A program made the translations under genes and the position numbers. Below, piece after piece: positions 15,133 through 19,302 of a stretch of 19,302 nt of DNA. Numbering within the stretch: position 1 is the first letter of the stretch; each line of letters begins with the position of its first letter. Below the pieces are notes generated by a model. The model ran no database searches. It worked only from the letters and a program-made list of their open reading frames with translations, and was not told where the DNA came from. The DNA is from Clostridium sp. UBA1056 (lineage in GTDB: Bacteria; Bacillota; Clostridia; Clostridiales; Clostridiaceae): positions 10,181 to 29,482 of the forward strand of contig DCDL01000060.1 in assembly GCA_002316385.1 (NCBI GenBank). Reading direction: 5' to 3'.

Positions 15133-15309
15133 GAAGAATTATGAGCATAATTCATATGGAATAAAGTTTAAAAATAGAATTAGATGCTGCTAAATCTTAA
15201 AAGATTTTTATACGAAATGAATAGCTGAATAGTTACTAAATAAAACTTTGGATGGTATTAAATTATAATAATTATGAATTAAATAAAGAGTTAAGAGGAG
15301 TGTATTAAT

Positions 15310-15906
15310 ATGCTTGATAAAGCAATCTTAATAGCCACAAAGTCACATCAAGGTCAAATTGATAAGGCAGGGCAGCCATATATTTTGCATCCCCTTAGAG
15401 TGATGTTTTCAAGAAAAAATGAAACGGAGAGAATATGTGCAGTGCTTCATGATGTAATTGAAGATACAGATATTACATTAGATTACTTAAGAAGTGAAGG
15501 CCTTAGTGAAGAGATACTTATTGCATTAGATGCTCTAACAAGAAGAGAGAGTGAAACTTATGATAAGTTTATAGATAGGATTATTAATAACAATATAGCT
15601 AGCCATGTAAAGTTAGCTGATTTATGTGATAATATGGATATTTTAAGAATTAAAAATCCTACAAAAAAGGATTATGAAAGAATAGAGAAATATGGCAAAG
15701 CTGCAGAGAGAATACTTTTTGCACTTGAAGAAGAAGGCGATAGGGAATTTATTAATACCAAAGAAATTGAAATAAATGGTTGTGTATTAGTTCAAGATAG
15801 TTGTTCAGAGAATGAGTTCTCGGATAAGTTTATTGACTTTGTAGAGAAAAATTACTGGTCATTTGGTGGAGGAATAAAAGGAGTGGAATATAATCATAAA
15901 GAATAG
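15310..15906 (+). CDS. HD-domain phosphohydrolase of the RelA/SpoT (MESH1-like) type
   Basis: This 198-residue protein is dominated by an HD domain (about 1-140). H27 is in ILHPLRV, H47-D48 in LHDVIEDTD and D104 in HVKLADLCDNM, the metal-binding set of (p)ppGpp hydrolase-like HD proteins. There is no synthetase domain, so it resembles small alarmone hydrolases or nucleotide phosphohydrolases. The last 50 residues (FINTKEIEING to the end) form a separate small region with a WSFGGGI motif. AAGAGGAG lies before the ATG. A TATAAT (15264-15269) suggests a local promoter, with no convincing -35. It seems intact. Its neighbours are mobile-element and toxin-immunity remnants, so it may itself be cargo. 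Confidence 0.8.
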   Translation: MLDKAILIATKSHQGQIDKAGQPYILHPLRVMFSRKNETERICAVLHDVIEDTDITLDYLRSEGLSEEILIALDALTRRESETYDKFIDRIINNNIASHVKLADLCDNMDILRIKNPTKKDYERIEKYGKAAERILFALEEEGDREFINTKEIEINGCVLVQDSCSENEFSDKFIDFVEKNYWSFGGGIKGVEYNHKE

Positions 15907-15912
15907 TGTAAG

Positions 15913-15996
15913 GTGAAATATGAAAAAATAAAGCTCCAAGGTATCATGTGCGAAGGGCATAAATCAGGGCGTTGTAAAAACATTTGTGTAAAGTGA
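15913..15996 (+). CDS. Tiny cysteine-containing ORF, doubtful
   Basis: A GTG-started frame of 27 codons ends in MCEGHKSGRCKNICVK, with three cysteines and one histidine spaced as in a small zinc-binding motif. The ribosome binding site is poor and the frame may be a gene fragment. No function is proposed. Confidence 0.2.
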   Translation: MKYEKIKLQGIMCEGHKSGRCKNICVK

Positions 15997-16078
15997 ATAA
16001 GAAGGCTAGATTCATCAAAAGAAAGTATTAGAATAATACTATTAATGTAGCTGCTTTAGATTTAAGAACATATTCTAT

Positions 16079-16797
16079 ATGGAGAAAAATGAATGGTATA
16101 AACAGCATGTAGTTGATAAGTATGGAAAATATAAAACAGATGAACTTGAGAAGATGATTAAGAATAAAGCTTCTGATAGGAAACAATATAGTAAATATAA
16201 AGAAGTTTTAGTAAAAGAGGCACCTAAGTCATCTACAGATTTTGGAGAATTAAAGTATAATAAGATTAGCGAGTATAAGAAGTTAAAAGAAGATTTTAAT
16301 ATTGTTAATTCTTACAAAGTAGATTTCGGAAAAATTACAACTAAAAAGATACTTGAATTAGATAAATTAGCGTTTGAAGCAAAGATAAGCAATCAAATTA
16401 GTAAATATAAAAAAACAAGACAATTTTGCTGTTTTAGAATATGACGGAAATATAGAGTTTGCTTCAAGTAAAATTTCAACAATAGAAGATAATGCTTATA
16501 TTAAGTATAAAGAAGATAAGGATAAATTAGTTTAAGAACATTTATAACTAAAGAAATAGGTGAAATGGTGGACAGTGGAATAAATAAAGTATCAAGGTTC
16601 TATGATACAGAAATAAAGTTTTTGAGTTTTTAAATGATAAAATAAAAAGTAAAGATATTAAAGAAATATTTATGTTATCAGAAAGAGCTATGTGTGAAAG
16701 TTGTAGAGGTGTTGCAAAACAATTTATTGAAAAATATCCAAAAGTAAAGGTGAATATTGTTTCTGGAAAAACTTTTGATGGACGGAGAGGAAGGTAA
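16079..16797 (+). pseudogene. Toxin C-terminus of the nucleic-acid deaminase type, frameshifted
   Basis: A first frame (16079-16444) encodes a lysine-rich helical region EWYKQHVVDKYGKYKTDELE and onward. After a shift in an A7 run (about 16409-16415) it continues as DNFAVLEYDGNIEFASSK. Further shifts near 16533 and 16620 lead to TFITKEIGEMVDSG, FYDTEIK and EFLNDKIK, then LSERAMCESCRGVAKQF and YPKVKVNIVSGKTF, ending at 16797. The DTE motif followed by C-x2-C (16693-16704) fits the zinc-dependent deaminase fold used by polymorphic toxins. The N-terminal part may belong to a phage-associated or secreted carrier protein. All three breaks lie at or next to short homopolymers, so sequencing errors cannot be excluded. 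The upstream part of the toxin is missing. Confidence 0.6.
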
Positions 16798-16801
16798 AAT
16801 T

Positions 16802-17149
16802 ATGGAGTTAGAGTATTTTGAAGACATAAAAGGTGATTTTATAAATTCTTACAAAAATCATATAGAAAGAGATGGATTAAATCCTTTTGTTAATTGGTTT
16901 ATATATGAAAATGATTTATATATTACAGATGAATATCCTGTGGAAAATGCATGTCATTACTTGGCTATTGGAGCATGTCTAGTATATAGTAATAAAATCA
17001 ATAATTTAGACGAAGATATATTAGATAGAATTAAAGAGTCATATGAATTACTAATTAGTGGAGTATATGATAAGTATTTTACTGCAGAAGATAAGAAATA
17101 TATCTATGAAGATATAAATACAATAATGAATAGCAATTTAATAAAATAA
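16802..17149 (+). CDS. Probable immunity protein of the adjacent deaminase toxin
   Basis: This 115-residue acidic, soluble helical protein (MELEYFEDIKGDFINSY...) belongs to no family I can name. The start at 16802 is favoured because GAGGAAGG (16787-16794) lies 7 bp before it. That site overlaps the last codons of the deaminase frame, and only 4 bp separate the toxin stop from the ATG. Such tight coupling is typical of a toxin gene followed by its cognate immunity gene. The longer frame starting at 16757 would overlap the toxin end and lacks a ribosome binding site. It appears intact although the toxin is broken. Confidence 0.6.
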   Translation: MELEYFEDIKGDFINSYKNHIERDGLNPFVNWFIYENDLYITDEYPVENACHYLAIGACLVYSNKINNLDEDILDRIKESYELLISGVYDKYFTAEDKKYIYEDINTIMNSNLIK

Positions 17150-17175
17150 ATACCTTATTAGGGGATGGTGAGCGT
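17147..17175 (+). repeat. 29-bp dispersed repeat, copy 2
   Basis: This copy matches the recombinase remnant at 9421-9449 with three C-to-T differences. It overlaps the stop codon of the immunity-like gene and lies between it and the next gene. After GGTGAG the two sites diverge, so only this short piece is shared. Confidence 0.6.
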
Positions 17176-17215
17176 CCATCACATAATTGGAAAGGTTATT
17201 AAGGAAATAATGATT

Positions 17216-17500
17216 ATGAATACAAATATTACAGAAAAAAGAGTTTTAGAAATAGTTGAAAGTTTCAACAAAAATAATAATTTAAAACTAAGTATAAAAG
17301 CTGATGTTCAATCAATAAATTTCCACAATCAATTTCATAGAGCTAGCAAAGATGTGTGGGTAGTAAAAATTAAAATTGATTTAATGGGATTTGAAGGAAC
17401 AGATATTATAAATTTAGTTATTTCGGATAAAAATGAAACTGTAGATTATTGGTTAGACCAAAACGGCATTCCACAAATGTTTTATGTTAGCAATTACTAA
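17216..17500 (+). CDS. Small unknown protein, possible orphan immunity protein
   Basis: The product has 94 residues from the ATG at 17216 (MNTNITEKRVLEIVESFN...). An ATG at 17210 is an alternative, since AAGGA (17201-17205) is 4 or 10 bp away. After an N-terminal helix come alternating strands (DVWVVKIKID, INLVISDKNETVDYWLDQNG), a layout frequent in small immunity proteins. The family is not recognised. Its place directly behind a toxin-immunity pair supports the idea of an immunity array. It appears intact. Confidence 0.5.
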   Translation: MNTNITEKRVLEIVESFNKNNNLKLSIKADVQSINFHNQFHRASKDVWVVKIKIDLMGFEGTDIINLVISDKNETVDYWLDQNGIPQMFYVSNY

Positions 17501-17575
17501 GTAAAAATAGTAGGTGATTTTATTGTTTCCATTTTTGTTATATTATTGTATTGACAGGAAAGGTATTGTTTAGTT

Positions 17576-18148
17576 ATGAATGAAAGAAGTTCGATATTGT
17601 TAGAATGTTTTAAAGAACAAGTTGATTATTTTGATATGATGACAACTACTAAAATTATATTTGAGTATAGATTGAAAAATGCAGGAGAATATTGTATCGG
17701 AGAAGATGATGGTTTTAGTGTTACCATATATAGTGATGGACATTTGATTTATAGGAAATATAAGACTGAAAATATTGAAGTTAAGTTAAAAAAGTTCATC
17801 TTACCTAAAAATACTATAAAACAAATATATAATATTATTAGAGATAGCAATATTAAAGAATTTCCAAAATCGTTATATAATGACTCATGTGATGGAAATT
17901 TTAATGAATTTATTTTTTATAATAAAAAGGTATCAGCATTGAATATAATAAATGAACAATATCAACCAGAACTATTAGATAAAGATTATTTAGAAGAATA
18001 TGGTGAAAATTATTATTATGAGTGTCAAGTCATAAACTTATTCAATAAAGTAGTAAATGAATTATTAAAATCAGGATATAAGTTGAGTTTATACTCTTTT
18101 GGTAAAAAATTATTTTTTATAAGAATATTAATTTACATATTTCGCTAA
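17576..18148 (+). CDS. Unknown 190-aa protein, possible immunity-type protein
   Basis: The family is not named with confidence. The N-terminal half is strand-rich (IIFEYRLKNAGEYCIG, GFSVTIYSDGHLIYRKYK), followed by a helical region with LPKNTIKQIYNIIRDSNIKEFP. This layout is seen in proteins found near contact-dependent or secreted toxins. The last 15 residues are hydrophobic (LFFIRILIYIF) and may be a shifted tail rather than a native end. The ATG at 17576 has only a distant GGAAAGG (about 13 bp), so the start is uncertain. It lies between two other small unknown genes in the same orientation. Confidence 0.5.
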   Translation: MNERSSILLECFKEQVDYFDMMTTTKIIFEYRLKNAGEYCIGEDDGFSVTIYSDGHLIYRKYKTENIEVKLKKFILPKNTIKQIYNIIRDSNIKEFPKSLYNDSCDGNFNEFIFYNKKVSALNIINEQYQPELLDKDYLEEYGENYYYECQVINLFNKVVNELLKSGYKLSLYSFGKKLFFIRILIYIFR

Positions 18149-18176
18149 ATATAAATAATATTATCATGAGGAAATT

Positions 18177-18620
18177 ATGATTTTTTATAATGGTAGGTGG
18201 AGTGGTAATGTGCCTTATGATTTTATTATATTAGAACAAAGAGAATTTTTAAGCCAAAGTATAGATTATTCATTAAACAAATTGTTATTTGAATTTTACA
18301 TTTATGACGGGTGGCTTAGTAATATGACATATTTACACATGTTATATAATGAATCAATGCAAGAATATTATATAGTATTCACCTATTTTTGTGATAAGCA
18401 AAAACGGAAATTTATGGTGATAGCAAATGACAATGATTGTGATTTAATTAGAAAAACTATAGAAAAGGCAAAGATTAATAAAAAAGTTGAAATGGTACAA
18501 GGATTATTAGACGGGTTTACAGTTGGATTTATATTTAAAGAAAAGGATATATATGAATGGTGGATTATATGTCCTAAAGAATGGGGAACGATTAATAAAA
18601 GTTGCAAATATTTTGCTTAA
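18177..18620 (+). CDS. Unknown 147-aa protein, possible immunity-type protein
   Basis: The protein is soluble, rich in aromatic residues, with a beta-rich first half (FEFYIYDGWLSNMTYL, EYYIVFTYFCDKQKRKFMVIA) and a C-terminal part with WWIICPKEWGTI. The family is not recognised. GAGGAAA lies at suitable distance before the ATG, 28 bp after the previous gene, and an intrinsic terminator follows at 18676-18709. It ends the run of four small same-strand genes that begins behind the deaminase toxin, and is probably co-transcribed with them. Confidence 0.5.
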   Translation: MIFYNGRWSGNVPYDFIILEQREFLSQSIDYSLNKLLFEFYIYDGWLSNMTYLHMLYNESMQEYYIVFTYFCDKQKRKFMVIANDNDCDLIRKTIEKAKINKKVEMVQGLLDGFTVGFIFKEKDIYEWWIICPKEWGTINKSCKYFA

Positions 18621-18675
18621 ATATTTACCTAATGATATAAAAGAGTGTTATGAGGGTTGAATTAATTAGGATTAT

Positions 18676-18709
18676 AAGAGTGTACTAAATAAGGTATGCT
18701 CTTTTCTTA
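18676..18709 (+). terminator. Intrinsic terminator of the immunity-like gene run
   Basis: AAGAGTGTAC (18676-18685) pairs with GTATGCTCTT (two G-U pairs) around an 8-base loop, followed by TTCTT. It lies 56 bp downstream of the last small gene. Confidence 0.65.
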
Positions 18710-18739
18710 TGATAAATTTTAAAGACTGGAGGTGAACCT

Positions 18740-19216
18740 ATAGCACAAAGAGGAAGAAAATCAAAACCAACTGAAGTAAAGGAACCTGAGGGTAACCCAG
18801 GAAAAAGAGCACTAAATGAGTTTGAACCAAAGCCTTAAAAGAAAGTATCCAAGTGTCCTACTTGGCTTGATGCTGAAGCTAAAAAGGAGTGGAGAAGAGT
18901 TGCAAAGAAACTTGAGGAACTTGGAGTACTAACAGAAGTCGATATAGATTCTTTTGAAGGATATTGTGAAGCTTATGCACGTTGGAAAGAAGCTAAAGAA
19001 TTCATATCAAAGCATGAAACAATTGTAAAAACACCAAGTGGATATTGGCAGCAAGTGCCACAGGTATCCATTGCTTAAACTTATCTTAAGATTATGATTA
19101 AGTTCTGTGAGCAGCTTGGATTAACACCTTCTTCAAGAAGTAGAATTGTAGCAGGTAAAGGTTCTAATGATTGTTTAGATCCTATGGAAATGATGCTAAG
19201 AGGAGAGATAAAATAA
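18740..19216 (+). pseudogene. Phage terminase small subunit, P27 family, degraded
   Basis: The frame reads AQRGRKSKPTEVKEPEGNPGKRAL, then CPTWLDAEAKKEWRRVAKKL, GVLTEVDIDSFEGYCEAYARW and YLKIMIKFCEQLGLTPSSRSRI. This is the classic layout of P27-type small terminase subunits, which recognise phage DNA for packaging. The expected start codon is ATA (18740), behind a good GGAGGTG site. TAA stops lie at 18836-18838 and 19076-19078. The end at 19214-19216 is normal in length for the family (about 158 residues). No large terminase subunit follows in the window, so this is a prophage relic. Confidence 0.85.
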
Positions 19217-19265
19217 TATTCGGTTAAGAAATATCAGCTGAATCAATTTATTTACAAATATTACA

Positions 19266-19294
19266 TTGACAAACAAAAGATTATGTTATATATT
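19266..19294 (+). promoter_or_regulatory. Promoter at the right edge
   Basis: A perfect -35 TTGACA (19266-19271), a 17-bp spacer and -10 TATATT (19289-19294), with a TATAAT at 19295-19300 as a less well spaced alternative. It points out of the window to the right, so a separate gene probably begins just beyond the end. Confidence 0.65.
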
Positions 19295-19302
19295 TATAAT
19301 AT

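Noticed and set aside
17551..17580. TTGACA at 17551-17556 as a promoter for the 17576 gene
   Set aside because: The matching -10 position would overlap the start codon and reads TTATGA, a poor match.
1..19302. CRISPR array
   Set aside because: No regularly spaced repeats of 24-40 bp were seen. The only tandem repeat (7226-7293) has two units and no unique spacers.

Overview
The window is very AT-rich. Coding regions favour AGA, ATA and TTA codons and start behind strong AAGGAGG-type ribosome binding sites, which points to a Clostridium-like Firmicute. The left 8.9 kb looks like intact core chromosome. The right 10.4 kb looks like a decaying accessory island made of stacked mobile-element debris. 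All family names come from reading the proteins; no database search was run.

Left part (1-8853). A minus-strand operon xpaC-telA-lemA (2902 to 105) has a clear promoter and encodes membrane/stress proteins of the XpaC, TelA and LemA families. Next, on the minus strand, come a MITE-like palindromic element (about 3059-3182), a radical SAM/SPASM protein coupled 15 bp behind an MntP-like manganese exporter, and a TetR-type regulator with its own promoter and a possible operator. A candidate structured RNA (about 6060-6255, minus strand) with a strong terminator at 5971-6013 follows, then a DIP1984-family gene. On the plus strand, after a long non-coding stretch rich in repeats and hairpins, lies rlmD, a 23S rRNA uracil-C5 methyltransferase.

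Right part (8854-19302). The region behind rlmD, a gene end I recall as an integration site of mobile elements, begins with a structured-looking RNA stretch that may be a group II intron fragment, ended by a terminator. Then come wrecked pieces of a Tn916-family conjugative element: a serine recombinase lacking most of its catalytic domain, an Orf23-like remnant, a TcpA coupling protein fused in frame to a likely relaxase tail, a DUF3789-like small protein, a broken TcpD-like protein and a truncated ArdA. Two uninterrupted genes sit within this ruin: an unknown 390-aa protein with an Rx5H motif, and a DUF5677-like protein with its own promoter and terminator. They look like retained cargo, possibly defence genes.

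Further right are an HD-domain phosphohydrolase, a frameshifted toxin C-terminus of the nucleic-acid deaminase type, an immunity-like gene whose ribosome binding site lies inside the end of the toxin, three more small unknown genes that look like an orphan immunity array, and a phage P27-type terminase small subunit pseudogene. A 29-bp recombinase-derived sequence occurs both in the recombinase remnant (9421-9449) and between two immunity-like genes (about 17147-17175). The window ends with a good promoter pointing out to the right.
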